From an uncultured Ligilactobacillus sp. (GTDB taxonomy: Bacteria > Bacillota > Bacilli > Lactobacillales > Lactobacillaceae), in the NCBI GenBank assembly GCA_944326135.1, contig CALVCU010000015.1, forward strand, positions 186,001 to 250,000: a DNA stretch of 64,000 nt, in the 5' to 3' direction. Shown one piece after another: positions 49,068 through 60,447 of the stretch. The notes beneath the pieces were generated by a model. It made no database searches, had not been told where the DNA came from, and worked only from the letters and a program-made list of their open reading frames with translations. Both the position numbers and the translations under genes were made by a program. Position 1 is the first letter of the stretch; every line of letters starts with the position of its first letter.

Positions 49068-49949
49068 ATGAAAGTACGTCGAAGTGAGCGACTAATTGAT
49101 ATGACAAGCTATTTTTTAGATCATCCACACAAATTAGTTTCACTTACTAATTTTGCAAAACATTATGAATCAGCTAAGTCATCAATTAGTGAAGATTTGT
49201 CAATCATCAAAAGAACTTTTGCCCAACGTGGTTTAGGAATTTTAGAGACGATTCCAGGAGCCGCTGGTGGAGCACGTTTTATTCCATCTATTGGTGAAAA
49301 AGAAGCTGAAAAATTTGTTTGGGAAATGGCAGCTGAACTTTCTCAAGAAAGTCGTTTATTGCCTGGCGGATATGTTTATTTATCTGACTTGTTAGGCGAT
49401 CCTGAAGTTTTACGGCATATTGGACGAATGATTGCGCGCGAATACATTGGTCGTCAAATTGATGCTGTTATGACTGTAGCTACAAAGGGTGTTCCTATTG
49501 CACAAAGTGTAGCATATTATTTAAATATTCCATTTGTAATTGTTCGTCGTGATTCAAAAATTACAGAAGGTTCAACTGTATCAGTTAACTATGTTTCTGG
49601 TTCAAGTGAGAGAATTGAAAAAATGGAGTTATCAAAACGTAGTTTAGATCGTGGATCACATGTTTTGATCGTTGATGACTTTATGAAAGGCGGCGGAACA
49701 ATTAATGGGATGCGTTCAATGATTGAAGAATTTGAATCTGAAGTTGTTGGGGTAACTGTTTTTGCTGAAACGTCAGTTAATGAGGGTAAACGTTTAGTTG
49801 ACGATTATACTTCAATATTAAATGTTGATAATGTAAATAAATCAGGTGGTTCTATTCACGTTAGTGCTGGTAACTACTTAGAAAGAGTATTTGCTAATCC
49901 TAAAAAAGAACAAGTTGATTTAGGAGCAGAAACAAATTTCTTTAATTAA
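49068..49949 (+). CDS. purR: Purine operon regulator PurR
   Basis: This 293-residue regulator has an N-terminal winged helix (RRSERLIDMTSYFLDHPHK) and a phosphoribosyltransferase-like domain that senses PRPP: the PRPP loop is VLIVDDFMKGGGT near 200-212. In Bacillus it represses purine genes; in Lactococcus it activates them. A PurBox-like sequence precedes guaC at 17693. ATG 49068 follows TTGGAGG. First of a purR-glmU-prs run. Confidence 0.94.
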   Translation: MKVRRSERLIDMTSYFLDHPHKLVSLTNFAKHYESAKSSISEDLSIIKRTFAQRGLGILETIPGAAGGARFIPSIGEKEAEKFVWEMAAELSQESRLLPGGYVYLSDLLGDPEVLRHIGRMIAREYIGRQIDAVMTVATKGVPIAQSVAYYLNIPFVIVRRDSKITEGSTVSVNYVSGSSERIEKMELSKRSLDRGSHVLIVDDFMKGGGTINGMRSMIEEFESEVVGVTVFAETSVNEGKRLVDDYTSILNVDNVNKSGGSIHVSAGNYLERVFANPKKEQVDLGAETNFFN

Positions 49950-49956
49950 AAATATG

Positions 49957-49988
49957 GGCGATATCGGTATAAGGTATCGTCTTTTTAT
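49957..49988 (+). terminator. Terminator of purR
   Basis: GGCGATATC pairs with GGTATCGTC (two wobble pairs) and is followed by TTTTTATTTT. Confidence 0.75.
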
Positions 49989-50120
49989 TTTATAAATTTC
50001 TTTTGAAAGTACAATATTATTAATTAGGCTTAAAAAATACAATTTATGTTTGAAAGTCAGCATTAATTAAGTTAAAATTTAGGCGTTAAGTAAGATAAAT
50101 TTAAAGAATGAGGAATTTAT

Positions 50121-51530
50121 ATGACATCAAGATTTGCAATTATTTTAGCTGCGGGTCAAGGTACTCGAATGAAGTCAAAATTATATAAAGTTTTACATCA
50201 AGTTTGTGGTAAAGCAATGGTTGATCATGTATTATCACAACTTGAAAAAGAAGATGTTGATCAAATTTTAACAATTGTTGGTCATGGAGCAGAAAAAGTA
50301 AAAGAAACACTTGGAAATCGTACAGAATATGCTTTACAAGCTGAACAATTAGGAACAGGCCATGCTGTAATGCAAGCTGAAGATTTTTTAGGTGATAAAG
50401 ATGGTATGACATTAGTTGTATGTGGTGATACTCCATTATTTACAGCCAAAACATTTGATAAGTTATTTGAATATCACGAAAAGAATCATGATGCAGCAAC
50501 TGTGTTAACAGCTAAGACAGATAATCCATTTGGTTATGGACGAGTAATTCGTAATTTTGACGGCGAAGTTGAAAAAATCGTTGAACAAAAAGATGCAACA
50601 CCTGAAGAAGCAAAAGTTAGTGAAATTAATACAGGTGTATATGTTTTTGATAATAAAAAATTATTTGAAACACTTCATCAAATTAATAATGACAATGCAC
50701 AAGGTGAATACTACTTACCAGATGTAATTGGTATTTTGCAAAGTCAAAATGAAAAAATCGGTGCATATCAAATGAATGACTTTAATGAATCAATGGGTGT
50801 TAATGATCGTATTGCATTATCAAAAGCTACTAAAATTATGCAAAAACGTATTAATGAACAACATATGAGAAATGGTGTAACAATCATTGATCCAGAAAAT
50901 ACATACATTGATGCTGATGTACAAATTGGTGCAGATACAATCATCGAACCAGGTGTTCAATTAAAGGGTAAGACTGTAATTGGTGAAGATTGTACAATTG
51001 GTGCTCATTCTCAAATCATTGATTGTGTAATTGAAGATGGTGTGACAGTAACAACTTCATACTTAGAACAATCCACAATGCATAAAAATTCTAATATTGG
51101 GCCATACAGTCATTTACGCCCATTAGCAGATATTGGTGAAAATGTTCATATTGGAAACTTTGTAGAAGTTAAGAAAGCACAAATCGGCAAAGATACTAAA
51201 GTTGGTCATTTGACATATGTTGGAGATGCAACTTTAGGTAAAGAGATTAATGTTGGATGTGGAACAATCTTTATTAATTACGATGGAATGAACAAGCATC
51301 ATACTAATGTTGGCGACTTCTCATTTATCGGAAGTGGTGCTAATTTAGTTGCTCCATTAGAAATTGGTGATCATGCATATGTTGCTGCAGGCTCAACAAT
51401 TACAAATGATGTTCCTCCTCATGCAATGGGAATTGGACGTGGCCGCCAAGTAAATAAAGAAGGCTATTATGATAAATATCCTGTTGCTGAAGCAGCAAAA
51501 AAGATTGAAAAGGCAGAAAATAATAAATAA
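50121..51530 (+). CDS. glmU: Bifunctional GlmU
   Basis: This 469-residue enzyme makes UDP-N-acetylglucosamine: an N-terminal uridylyltransferase ([20 protein letters not shown], about 8-30) and a C-terminal left-handed beta-helix acetyltransferase (repeats such as [15 protein letters not shown] and the catalytic H in GHLTYVGDA). The product feeds peptidoglycan and teichoic acid synthesis; MurA (61392) uses it and NagB (53028) opposes it. Length is typical. Confidence 0.95.
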   Translation: MTSRFAIILAAGQGTRMKSKLYKVLHQVCGKAMVDHVLSQLEKEDVDQILTIVGHGAEKVKETLGNRTEYALQAEQLGTGHAVMQAEDFLGDKDGMTLVVCGDTPLFTAKTFDKLFEYHEKNHDAATVLTAKTDNPFGYGRVIRNFDGEVEKIVEQKDATPEEAKVSEINTGVYVFDNKKLFETLHQINNDNAQGEYYLPDVIGILQSQNEKIGAYQMNDFNESMGVNDRIALSKATKIMQKRINEQHMRNGVTIIDPENTYIDADVQIGADTIIEPGVQLKGKTVIGEDCTIGAHSQIIDCVIEDGVTVTTSYLEQSTMHKNSNIGPYSHLRPLADIGENVHIGNFVEVKKAQIGKDTKVGHLTYVGDATLGKEINVGCGTIFINYDGMNKHHTNVGDFSFIGSGANLVAPLEIGDHAYVAAGSTITNDVPPHAMGIGRGRQVNKEGYYDKYPVAEAAKKIEKAENNK

Positions 51531-51603
51531 TTATGATTTTAGCTTGCTTTTAAGAAGATAAATTAATAATATATTAATAGAATAATCATTATTGGAGGCA
51601 ATC

Positions 51604-52596
51604 ATGGCTGAACAAAGTTATAGTTCAAAAGTAAAAATTTTTGCTTTGAATTCAAACAAACCGTTAGCAAAGAAAATTGCAGATGCTGTTGGAGTACCCC
51701 TTGGTAAGACATCTGTAGATCGTTTTAGTGATGGAGAAATTCGGATTAACATTGAAGAAAGTATCCGTGGTGATGAAATTTTTATTATTCAATCAACTTC
51801 AGCTCCTGTTAACGATAACTTGATGGAATTGTTAATTATGATTGATGCATTGCGTCGAGCAAGTGCTTCAACAATTAACGTAGTAATTCCATATTATGGT
51901 TATGCACGACAAGATCGAAAAGCTCGTTCTCGTGAACCAATTACTGCTAAGTTAGTAGCTGATATGTTAGAAAAAGCAGGTGCTGATCGTGTGATTGTAC
52001 TTGATTTACATGCAGCTCAAATTCAAGGATTCTTTGATATTCCTGTTGATCATTTAATGGGTGCACCATTATTAGCTGATTATTTCTTAAAGAATAACTT
52101 AGAAAAAGATGCAGTAGTTGTTTCACCTGATCATGGTGGAGTTACACGTGCACGTAAGTTGGCTGAGTTCTTAAAAGCTCCAATTGCAATTATCGACAAG
52201 CGACGTCCTAAAGCAAATGTGGCAGAAATCATGAATATTATTGGTTCGGTTGATAACAAGCGTTGCATTATTATTGATGATATGATCGATACAGCTGGTA
52301 CAATTACTTTAGCATCACAAGCATTAATGGATGCTGGTGCAAAAGAAGTTTATGCCTGTGCAACTCACCCAGTATTATCAGGTCCAGCAATTGAACGGTT
52401 AGATAAGTCTCCAATTAAGAAAATCATTGTAACGGATTCAATTCAAATTCCAGAAGAAAAGCAAATCGATAAATTGACACAAGTTTCAGTTGGTCCACTT
52501 ATCGGTGATGCTATTCGTAGAATTCATGAAAATAAACCAGTTAGTCCATTGTTTAAGAATCGTTTTCGTTCAGATTCAACACCAAATGAAGACTAA
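51604..52596 (+). CDS. prs: Ribose-phosphate pyrophosphokinase
   Basis: This 330-residue PRPP synthetase makes PRPP from ribose-5-phosphate and ATP for purines, pyrimidines, His and Trp. [51 protein letters not shown] and [11 protein letters not shown] are present. ATG 51604 follows TTGGAGGCA. It lies directly after glmU, and PurR upstream senses its product. Confidence 0.95.
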   Translation: MAEQSYSSKVKIFALNSNKPLAKKIADAVGVPLGKTSVDRFSDGEIRINIEESIRGDEIFIIQSTSAPVNDNLMELLIMIDALRRASASTINVVIPYYGYARQDRKARSREPITAKLVADMLEKAGADRVIVLDLHAAQIQGFFDIPVDHLMGAPLLADYFLKNNLEKDAVVVSPDHGGVTRARKLAEFLKAPIAIIDKRRPKANVAEIMNIIGSVDNKRCIIIDDMIDTAGTITLASQALMDAGAKEVYACATHPVLSGPAIERLDKSPIKKIIVTDSIQIPEEKQIDKLTQVSVGPLIGDAIRRIHENKPVSPLFKNRFRSDSTPNED

Positions 52597-52600
52597 TTAA

Positions 52601-52636
52601 AAAAAGAAGCTGTAAATTATTACAGCTTCTTTTTTT
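52601..52636. terminator. Bidirectional terminator
   Basis: A perfect 15-base stem with loop ATTA (52601-52615 with 52620-52634) serves prs and the small minus-strand gene. Confidence 0.9.
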
Positions 52637-52652
52637 GCTTAAATTAATTTAA

Positions 52653-52895
52653 TTAGTCATCAATTCTTTCGATAATCTTATAAGATTTTGCGTGTTGCTT
52701 TTCTTTATATTCTTCTTCAATTGCTGCTTTTTCATCAAATACGATGTATGGTTTATCGTTTTCTTCTTTTACGACTAACACAGGTTTTTCAACTTTTTGA
52801 TGATAAACCTGAGCTGCTATATAGGCTTTGTTATAATCATAATCACTTGCAATCGATTGTCCTGGGTTAAAGAAAACATCTTCATTCATACTCAT
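52653..52895 (-). CDS. Small conserved hypothetical protein
   Basis: This 80-residue soluble protein is rich in Glu and Lys in its second half (EKAAIEEEYKEKQHAK), which should be helical. I do not recognise a domain. ATG 52895 follows AGAGGGGTG; the frame extends upstream across the nagB promoter but that is not coding. Its leader abuts the nagB promoter on the other strand. Confidence 0.65.
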   Translation of the reverse strand: MSMNEDVFFNPGQSIASDYDYNKAYIAAQVYHQKVEKPVLVVKEENDKPYIVFDEKAAIEEEYKEKQHAKSYKIIERIDD

Positions 52896-52964
52896 TTTAA
52901 TCACCCCTCTATATCTATATTTTATCATAGACAAATTTATTATTAGAAGTATAAGGGGCTTCAG

Positions 52965-53005
52965 TTGAAAAATGGTATAGTCCATTGTATAATTGGACTA
53001 TACCA
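52965..53005 (+). promoter_or_regulatory. nagB promoter with operator flanking the -10 box
   Basis: TTGAAA (52965-52970), a 17-base spacer and a perfect TATAAT (52988-52993) form the promoter. The -10 box lies exactly in the loop of a perfect 12-base inverted repeat, TGGTATAGTCCA (52973-52984) and TGGACTATACCA (52994-53005). Each arm is itself a near-palindrome like the TGGTNTAGACCA sites of NagR/DasR-type GntR regulators. Induction by amino sugars is therefore likely. Confidence 0.75.
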
Positions 53006-53027
53006 AAAAAGATGTGGGGGAATTACC

Positions 53028-53738
53028 ATGAAAATCATTATCGTTAAAGATCCAATTGATGGTGGTAAACAAGGATTAAAGAGATTCCAAAAAGCTAAAG
53101 CAAATGGAGCTAAAGTTTTTGGATTAGCGACTGGAAGTACTCCGATTACAACATACAAAGAAATTTGTAAAAGTGATTTAGATTTTTCTGATGATGTCTC
53201 AATTAACTTAGATGAGTACGTTGGATTAAGTGCAGATAATCCACAAAGTTATCACTATTATATGCAAGAACACTTATTTAGTTATAAACCCTTTAAACAC
53301 TCATATATTCCGGATGGAACTAACTTGAATACAGAAAATGAAATTAAAAGATATAATCAAATCATTGCCGATAATCCTATTGATTTGCAATTATTAGGAT
53401 TAGGAAGAAATGGGCATATTGGATTTAATGAACCAGGAACACCATTTGATTCTAAAACAAATCGTATTAAATTAACGCAATCAACTATTGATGCGAACGC
53501 ACGATTTTTTGATAATGAAAATGAAGTTCCTAAAGAAGCGTATTCGATGGGAATCGGTTTGATAATGAAAGCTAAACATATTTTACTGGAAGCATATGGT
53601 AAGCAAAAAGCGCAAGCAGTAAAGGCAATGATAGAAGGTCCCATTACAACGGACGTTCCTGCAAGTGTATTACAAAATCATCCCGACGTAACAATTATTT
53701 TAGATAAACTTGCTGCATCATTGTTAGAGAAAAAATAG
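53028..53738 (+). CDS. nagB: Glucosamine-6-phosphate deaminase
   Basis: This 236-residue enzyme converts glucosamine-6-phosphate to fructose-6-phosphate and ammonia. [19 protein letters not shown] (catalytic Asp-Glu) and [16 protein letters not shown] are characteristic; the small size is that of the Gram-positive monomeric type. ATG 53028 follows GTGGGGG. nagA is not adjacent. The promoter has a striking symmetric operator. Confidence 0.94.
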   Translation: MKIIIVKDPIDGGKQGLKRFQKAKANGAKVFGLATGSTPITTYKEICKSDLDFSDDVSINLDEYVGLSADNPQSYHYYMQEHLFSYKPFKHSYIPDGTNLNTENEIKRYNQIIADNPIDLQLLGLGRNGHIGFNEPGTPFDSKTNRIKLTQSTIDANARFFDNENEVPKEAYSMGIGLIMKAKHILLEAYGKQKAQAVKAMIEGPITTDVPASVLQNHPDVTIILDKLAASLLEKK

Positions 53739-53746
53739 ATATAACC

Positions 53747-53800
53747 AAAATACCCGATATAAATGAAATGTAAAATTTTTAATTTATATTGGGTATTTTT
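53747..53800 (+). terminator. Terminator of nagB
   Basis: Arms at 53747-53764 and 53782-53800 pair over about 17 bases and end in TTTTT. Confidence 0.85.
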
Positions 53801-53867
53801 ATGTTTTTTTCTTTTAAATTTATGGGATGAATGGTATTGTTAAAGTTGATTTATTTGAGGTGATTTT

Positions 53868-54980
53868 ATGCAAAGAATAAAAGTAATATTTTCTGGTATA
53901 TTAATTGCATTGAGTGGTATTATTCTTTGGATGTTTACGACTCACGATGCTTTTCTTTATAAACAAAGCATTGCAGAAGTGATTAATGTAAAAAATGAAG
54001 AGCCAGTTGAGACAGAAGATCCATATCAAAATAAAGATGAGACAACACAACAGATTTTAACTTTAAAAGTTCTTAATGGGAAAAATAAAGGGAAAATTGT
54101 TACCGCACAGAATGAGTTTTCGAAATCAGGTGCATATGATCAAGAATATCATGAAGGTCAACAGGTATTTTTAAATATCCATCATCATAAAAAGAAGTTA
54201 ACAGCTAACATTTCACATTATAAGCGAGATACATATCTAATAATGCTTGTTTGGTTAGTAACCGTTTTACTTTATGTGTTTATGCATGTGAAGGGATTAA
54301 GAACATTATTAAGTGTGATAATGAACTTTATCATTTTTCTGATTTTTGTTGAAATTGATGTTAGTTATGACTTTACAAACTTTTTCTGGTTGTTTGCTAC
54401 TAGTGCCATAATATTTACTGGGCTCTCGTTAGTCTTGGTAATTGGTTGGAACAAACAATGTTTAGTTTCTTTTCTATCTATTGTTTTCGGTACAACTGTG
54501 GCTTTGATATTAGGGATATTGATATTATACTTAACAGGTAATCAAGGAATTCATTATGAAGCGTTGGATTTTGCAACGCAAGAACCACAACAATTATTTT
54601 TATCAGCAACTGTAATTGGTCTTTTAGGAGCAGTAATGGATGCAGCAACTGATATTGTGTCGACTTTATTCGAAATGAAGCGAAAACAACCAGAAATTTC
54701 TGCAAAACAACTATATAAGTCTGGTCAAGAAGTTGGACATGCAATCATGGGGCCACTAATTAATGTTTTATTAATGATTTTCTTTGCTGAAACTTTTGCT
54801 ATTGCAGTATTGTATTTTAGAACTGGAAATACTTATGCATATACCTTTGAGTGGGCAATGGCTTTAGGGGTTGCACAAGCTCTAATTAGCGGAATTGGAA
54901 TTACATTAGTAATCCCATCAGCTAGTTTCTTATGCTCACGCTTTTTAGGAAGGAGGAATAAAAAATGTCCTCAATCTTAG
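53868..54980 (+). CDS. YibE/F family membrane protein
   Basis: This 370-residue protein has an N-terminal membrane helix, an extracellular beta-rich stretch (LTLKVLNGKNKGKIVTAQNEF; about 30-120) and then seven membrane segments of the YibE/F family, including GLLGAVMDAATDIVSTLFEM. The family function is unknown; transport of a small ion or molecule is possible. It overlaps the next YibE/F gene by 16 bases. Ribosome site GAGGTGA. Confidence 0.85.
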   Translation: MQRIKVIFSGILIALSGIILWMFTTHDAFLYKQSIAEVINVKNEEPVETEDPYQNKDETTQQILTLKVLNGKNKGKIVTAQNEFSKSGAYDQEYHEGQQVFLNIHHHKKKLTANISHYKRDTYLIMLVWLVTVLLYVFMHVKGLRTLLSVIMNFIIFLIFVEIDVSYDFTNFFWLFATSAIIFTGLSLVLVIGWNKQCLVSFLSIVFGTTVALILGILILYLTGNQGIHYEALDFATQEPQQLFLSATVIGLLGAVMDAATDIVSTLFEMKRKQPEISAKQLYKSGQEVGHAIMGPLINVLLMIFFAETFAIAVLYFRTGNTYAYTFEWAMALGVAQALISGIGITLVIPSASFLCSRFLGRRNKKCPQS

Positions 54981-55723
54981 CACTAACGATTGTATTAGGA
55001 ATTTTAATGACGATTTTTGGTGGAAAACAGGGAATATCCTCTTTCTTTAGTGTATTGATGAATTTTATTATTTTATTTTTAACAGTAATATTAATTTCAA
55101 GTGGTTTTCCGCCTTTAGGAGTATCTTTATTTGCAGGTATTTGTATTTTAGCAATTACTATTTATATGGGCGATAAAGATGAACATTCTGCTAATGTTGC
55201 ATTTATTGCAACATTAATTGTTTTAGCAATTATGCTTATTTTGATTATTCCAATTGATCATTTTGCTCAAATTAAAGGATTTTCAATGGAAGAATCAGAG
55301 GAAATTGAAGCTTTTAATTTATTGATTGGAGTTAATTTTGAACAATTAGCAATTTCAACTGCAATTTTAAGTACACTAGGTGCAATTGCGGAAGCAGCAA
55401 TTGCAATTGCAAGTGGCTTAGAAGAAATTATTGAACAAAATTCTCATATTACTAAAAAAGAACTTTTTGAAAGTGGAAGTAACATTGGTTCTCAAATTAT
55501 GGGAATGACATTTAATACTTTATTTTTTGGGATGTTTGGTAGTGATTTAGCGCTATTTGTTTTGTTAAGTAAGTTACATGCAAGTCCAGGATATTATTTA
55601 AACTCTAAAATATTTGTTTCAGAGTGTATGTTAGTTTTGTATTCTGCAGTTGCAGTTATTGCAGTAATTGTAATTACAACATATCTAATGGCACATAAAT
55701 TAGACAAAAAAACAAGTAAATAA
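54965..55723 (+). CDS. YibE/F family membrane protein, partner
   Basis: This 252-residue membrane protein has about seven segments, with STLGAIAEAAIAIASGLEEI matching the corresponding motif in its upstream neighbour, but lacks the extracellular N-terminal domain. Its start overlaps the preceding gene and AGGAGG lies inside it. Two overlapping paralogues suggest a heteromeric complex; this is inference. Confidence 0.83.
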   Translation: MSSILALTIVLGILMTIFGGKQGISSFFSVLMNFIILFLTVILISSGFPPLGVSLFAGICILAITIYMGDKDEHSANVAFIATLIVLAIMLILIIPIDHFAQIKGFSMEESEEIEAFNLLIGVNFEQLAISTAILSTLGAIAEAAIAIASGLEEIIEQNSHITKKELFESGSNIGSQIMGMTFNTLFFGMFGSDLALFVLLSKLHASPGYYLNSKIFVSECMLVLYSAVAVIAVIVITTYLMAHKLDKKTSK

Positions 55724-55752
55724 AAAGAGACTATATTTTATAGTCTCTTTTT
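55722..55752. terminator. Bidirectional terminator
   Basis: A perfect 14-base stem with loop TTT (55722-55735 with 55739-55752) lies between the YibE/F pair and the HD gene. Confidence 0.92.
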
Positions 55753-55759
55753 ATTTTAA

Positions 55760-57130
55760 TTATGGAAAAATTAAACGATCATTATGAAGGTAATTTTCAA
55801 ATTCTTGATATACTGGAGTGAAAATTTCCAGTTGATTTCCCTTAGCAAGCATTTCTTTTGGAAAGAAGAAGCGTTCATCACCTAAAATTTTTCCACTAAT
55901 TGAACTTACTAATTCACTTACTGAAGAAAGTTCAACTAAGGAACCATCGCTTTGCATCAACTCTATTTGAGTTTGAGGTTTCTTAGAATTAGGATTATAG
56001 GAGTCATAAGGAAGATCAAAACTATCATTTGTTGCTGAATAGTACACAGGATCAAATCCAGCTTCTTCGATTAACATTTTTAATTTAGGCAAAAGTTTAC
56101 GGGTTTGAAGATTAACTTTTACTGATTTCAATGGCTTGCGGTTCAAGAAACGTGATGATAAGTCTTTTAAAATTTGGTCGTCACAGTGACTCCAAATACT
56201 AAAACAAGTATTTAAAATGCCATCATCTAAACTTAGATAATCATCAAGTGTAAAGTCATTATCAAAAAAAGGCTTTAGCATGTCAAAGGCATAATTTTGT
56301 GGTAATTTGTGTTGTTCATATAAATATTTAGCACGCTTTAAAAGTGAGTTCAAAATGACTTCCATTGATCGTGAAACTGGATGGAAATAGACTTGTTGAT
56401 ACATTTGAAAACGACTAACAACATAATCTTCAACTGCGTGCATGCCACTAAAATTAAATGCAATTCCATCTTTATATGGCCGCATAACGCGTAAAATACG
56501 ATTTAAATCAAAGTTTCCGTAATTAGTTCCAGTGAAATATGAATCCCGTAATAAATAATCCATGCGATCAGCGTCAATTTGACTAGAAATCATTTGAACA
56601 ATTTGTTTGTTAGGATATGTTTTAGCAATTACACTAGCAACTTTTTGAGGAAAGTCATCACTTACTTGTTTTAAAACTTGATTAATTTCAGTTTCAGGAG
56701 AAGTGATAATTAACTGTGTCATTTTTTCATGATCAGTCTCAAAAATATGTTCAAATGTATGGGAATATGCTCCGTGACCAACATCATGCAGTAAAGCTGC
56801 ACAAAGTGCTACTAATCGGTCTTCATCATTCCAAAGACCATCATCAGATGTTTTGGAGGAATAATTTCGTTGAAATAAGTCACAAATTTTACGTGCTATT
56901 TCATAAACACCGACAGAGTGGCCAAAGCGAGAATGTTCTGCTCCATGAAAGGTATAGCTGGTTGTTCCTAATTGCTTAATACGACGAAGCCGCTGAAATT
57001 CACGTGTATTGATCAAATCTAGAATCACTTTATGTTGAATGTAAATATAGTTGTGGATTGGATCGCGAAGCACTTTTTCCATTGGTAATAATTGGTCATT
57101 ATAATGGTTAATAATAATCTCTTCTTTCAT
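55760..57130 (-). CDS. HD-domain nucleotide phosphohydrolase
   Basis: This 456-residue HD-superfamily protein resembles YwfO and SAMHD1/dGTPase-like enzymes. The substrate entry VLRDPIHNYIYI, first His in EHSRFGHSVGVY, the HD pair in ALLHDVGHGAYSHTFEH and the Asp in SQIDADRMDYLLRDSY form the metal site. Hydrolysis of dNTPs is likely but not shown. No clear ribosome site precedes ATG 57130, so the start is less certain. Confidence 0.85.
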   Translation of the reverse strand: MKEEIIINHYNDQLLPMEKVLRDPIHNYIYIQHKVILDLINTREFQRLRRIKQLGTTSYTFHGAEHSRFGHSVGVYEIARKICDLFQRNYSSKTSDDGLWNDEDRLVALCAALLHDVGHGAYSHTFEHIFETDHEKMTQLIITSPETEINQVLKQVSDDFPQKVASVIAKTYPNKQIVQMISSQIDADRMDYLLRDSYFTGTNYGNFDLNRILRVMRPYKDGIAFNFSGMHAVEDYVVSRFQMYQQVYFHPVSRSMEVILNSLLKRAKYLYEQHKLPQNYAFDMLKPFFDNDFTLDDYLSLDDGILNTCFSIWSHCDDQILKDLSSRFLNRKPLKSVKVNLQTRKLLPKLKMLIEEAGFDPVYYSATNDSFDLPYDSYNPNSKKPQTQIELMQSDGSLVELSSVSELVSSISGKILGDERFFFPKEMLAKGNQLEIFTPVYQEFENYLHNDRLIFP

Positions 57131-57264
57131 TGAAAATAAATTTATTGTTATTAATTAAAGTCATTAGTTAAAATTTGTTGTATTATTATATTATTTAGTA
57201 TTATAACGCATTTTAGTAATAGATTAACTTAAGACTACTATGTAAGTTAGAAGGGAGTGATTCA

Positions 57265-57705
57265 ATGTCATCAAATAATGAGTATAAAGTTAAAATTCAT
57301 GTCGAAACAATTCATAAACAAAATGGAGAAGTTGAACGATATGTAGAAGATTTTGAAGGCCAACTAATTCAATTAAATAATGCATTTTATTTGCGATATA
57401 CTGAAAAGCTTCCAGATAATGAAGAAGCTAAGGTTACATTTAAAATTGAAAATTCGGGAATAGTGCAACTAACTCGTAAAATGGGACAACATAGAATGCA
57501 CTTGCGATTTGAATTAGAAAAAACAAATCAAACATTGTATCATACTCCATACGGAAATGTTCCAATGAGTGTTGTAACTCGTGCGATTAATAGTGTTTTA
57601 GATGATGAAAATACTATTTGTGGGAATTTGAATATTGATTATGAATTATATAATGGAGAAGCATTTTTAGGAGATTATAAAATTAGATTGCAATTTAGTG
57701 CATAA
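57265..57705 (+). CDS. DUF1934 (YwiB-like) calycin-type protein
   Basis: This 146-residue protein is of the DUF1934 family, predicted as a calycin-like beta barrel (VKIHVETIHKQNG, YEDFEG-type VEDFEGQLIQLNNAFYLRYTE and DYELYNGEAFLGDYKIRLQF). The function is unknown. It commonly lies next to rpoE in Firmicutes, as here. Ribosome site GAAGGGAGTGA. Confidence 0.82.
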   Translation: MSSNNEYKVKIHVETIHKQNGEVERYVEDFEGQLIQLNNAFYLRYTEKLPDNEEAKVTFKIENSGIVQLTRKMGQHRMHLRFELEKTNQTLYHTPYGNVPMSVVTRAINSVLDDENTICGNLNIDYELYNGEAFLGDYKIRLQFSA

Positions 57706-57749
57706 TATTGTATGATGAGAAGTAAACTGCTGAAAGGACGTGTACCATA

Positions 57750-58289
57750 TTGGGGCTTGAAAAATTCGAAGGTATGAATAAAAACGAATTATCAATGATT
57801 GAAGTTTCACGTGAGATTTTGCATGAAAAAGGAGAACCCATGGCATTTGCCGATTTAACAAATGCGGTTCAAAATTTCCTTGGTAAAAGTGATGAAGAAA
57901 TTCGTGAGAGATTACCACAGTTTTATACAGATTTAAATATCGATGGCAGTTTTATCTCACTTGGAGATAATATGTGGGCATTACGTTCATGGTATCCATA
58001 TGAATCAATCGATGAAGCTCTTGTTCATTCTGAAGAAGAAGGTTCACAACAACACCAACAAAAGAAAGTTAATGCTTTCTTAGATACAAATAATGATGAC
58101 GATGTAATTGATTACGATAATGATGATCCAGAAGATAATGATTTTGATGATGACAACAATCACCGTCAAGAATTAAAAGATTATCAAAGTGATCTTGATA
58201 ATATGGATGATGGTGATGATCCAGAAGATGAATTGCCAGATGGTATTGAAGGTCAATTAAACGAATTTTCAGATGACGAAGACGAATAA
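57750..58289 (+). CDS. rpoE: DNA-directed RNA polymerase subunit delta
   Basis: This 179-residue delta subunit tunes RNA polymerase recycling and sensitivity to initiating NTPs. The N-terminal winged domain runs to about 95 (NELSMIEVSREILHEKGEPMAF and LGDNMWALRSWYPYESID); the rest is an acidic tail rich in Asp and Glu. The start is TTG 57750 with AAAGGACG upstream; homologues start with MGL. Followed by the pyrG attenuator. Confidence 0.94.
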   Translation: MGLEKFEGMNKNELSMIEVSREILHEKGEPMAFADLTNAVQNFLGKSDEEIRERLPQFYTDLNIDGSFISLGDNMWALRSWYPYESIDEALVHSEEEGSQQHQQKKVNAFLDTNNDDDVIDYDNDDPEDNDFDDDNNHRQELKDYQSDLDNMDDGDDPEDELPDGIEGQLNEFSDDEDE

Positions 58290-58293
58290 AGAC

Positions 58294-58333
58294 TTGACGT
58301 ACATGTAATGATTGAGTAAAATCTTATATGGGC
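58294..58333 (+). promoter_or_regulatory. pyrG promoter with GGGC start
   Basis: TTGACG (58294-58299), a 17-base spacer and TAAAAT (58317-58322) are followed seven bases later by GGGC (58330-58333). This is the start sequence known from Bacillus pyrG, where RNA polymerase adds extra G residues when CTP is low. Confidence 0.78.
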
Positions 58334-58360
58334 GCTCGGAAGAGCCATTTGAACGGAAAT

Positions 58361-58398
58361 AAGCTCCCTATTCAATATGAATAGGGAGCTTGTTGTTT
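58361..58398 (+). terminator. pyrG CTP-responsive attenuator
   Basis: A perfect 13-base stem (58361-58373 with 58379-58391), loop AATAT, is followed by GTTGTTTTTT. The 5' arm contains CTCCCT, which can pair with a 5' poly-G extension of the transcript to prevent the terminator, as in Bacillus pyrG. Confidence 0.8.
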
Positions 58399-58424
58399 TT
58401 TATATTTCCCCGTAAAAGCAATAA

Positions 58425-60050
<1,626 letters not shown>

Positions 60051-60125
60051 GCGTTATTTGCTTACGAATTCATTTAAGTATGCTATTCTTAAGTTAAGTG
60101 AGATAGTGAAACGGAGGCGATACTA

Positions 60126-60344
60126 ATGAAAGAGAAAAAATTAGGACATCTTGCTGAGGAAATCGTTAAATATCAAGAAAAATATCATTTGACAGATGCC
60201 GAACTAGCATTAACAAGCCATTTTTCCGTTGAAAGAATTCATGCGATCAAAGTTGGCCAAGCTCAAGTGAATCCACAAGAGTATGAAGAATTACAAGAAT
60301 TATTGGCCGATGAAAAACCTGTAACAAGTGACGATGAAATGTAA
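60126..60344 (+). CDS. Small helical protein, HTH-like
   Basis: This 72-residue protein is largely helical and rich in Glu and Lys. LTDAELALTSHFSVERIHAIKVGQAQVNPQEYEEL resembles a short XRE-type helix-turn-helix but lacks enough length for a certain call. It has a strong ribosome site ACGGAGGCG and its own terminator. I see it as a real but unassigned gene. Confidence 0.65.
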   Translation: MKEKKLGHLAEEIVKYQEKYHLTDAELALTSHFSVERIHAIKVGQAQVNPQEYEELQELLADEKPVTSDDEM

Positions 60345-60360
60345 TTACTTAACTTACTTT

Positions 60361-60407
60361 AAGAGTTTGCAAAGCTTTTCATAATAGAGCTTTACAAACT
60401 CTTTTAT
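60361..60407 (+). terminator. Terminator of the small helical gene
   Basis: GAGTTTG-C-AAAGCT pairs with AGCTTT-A-CAAACTC, one mismatch, followed by TTTTATTT. Confidence 0.82.
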
Positions 60408-60447
60408 TTGGCATTAGGTATTTTTATACGTAGGAAGGAAGTTTATA

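Noticed and set aside
58030-58290. Low-complexity GAT/GAA tract as a repeat element
   Set aside because: It is the acidic tail of the RNA polymerase delta subunit, a normal family feature.
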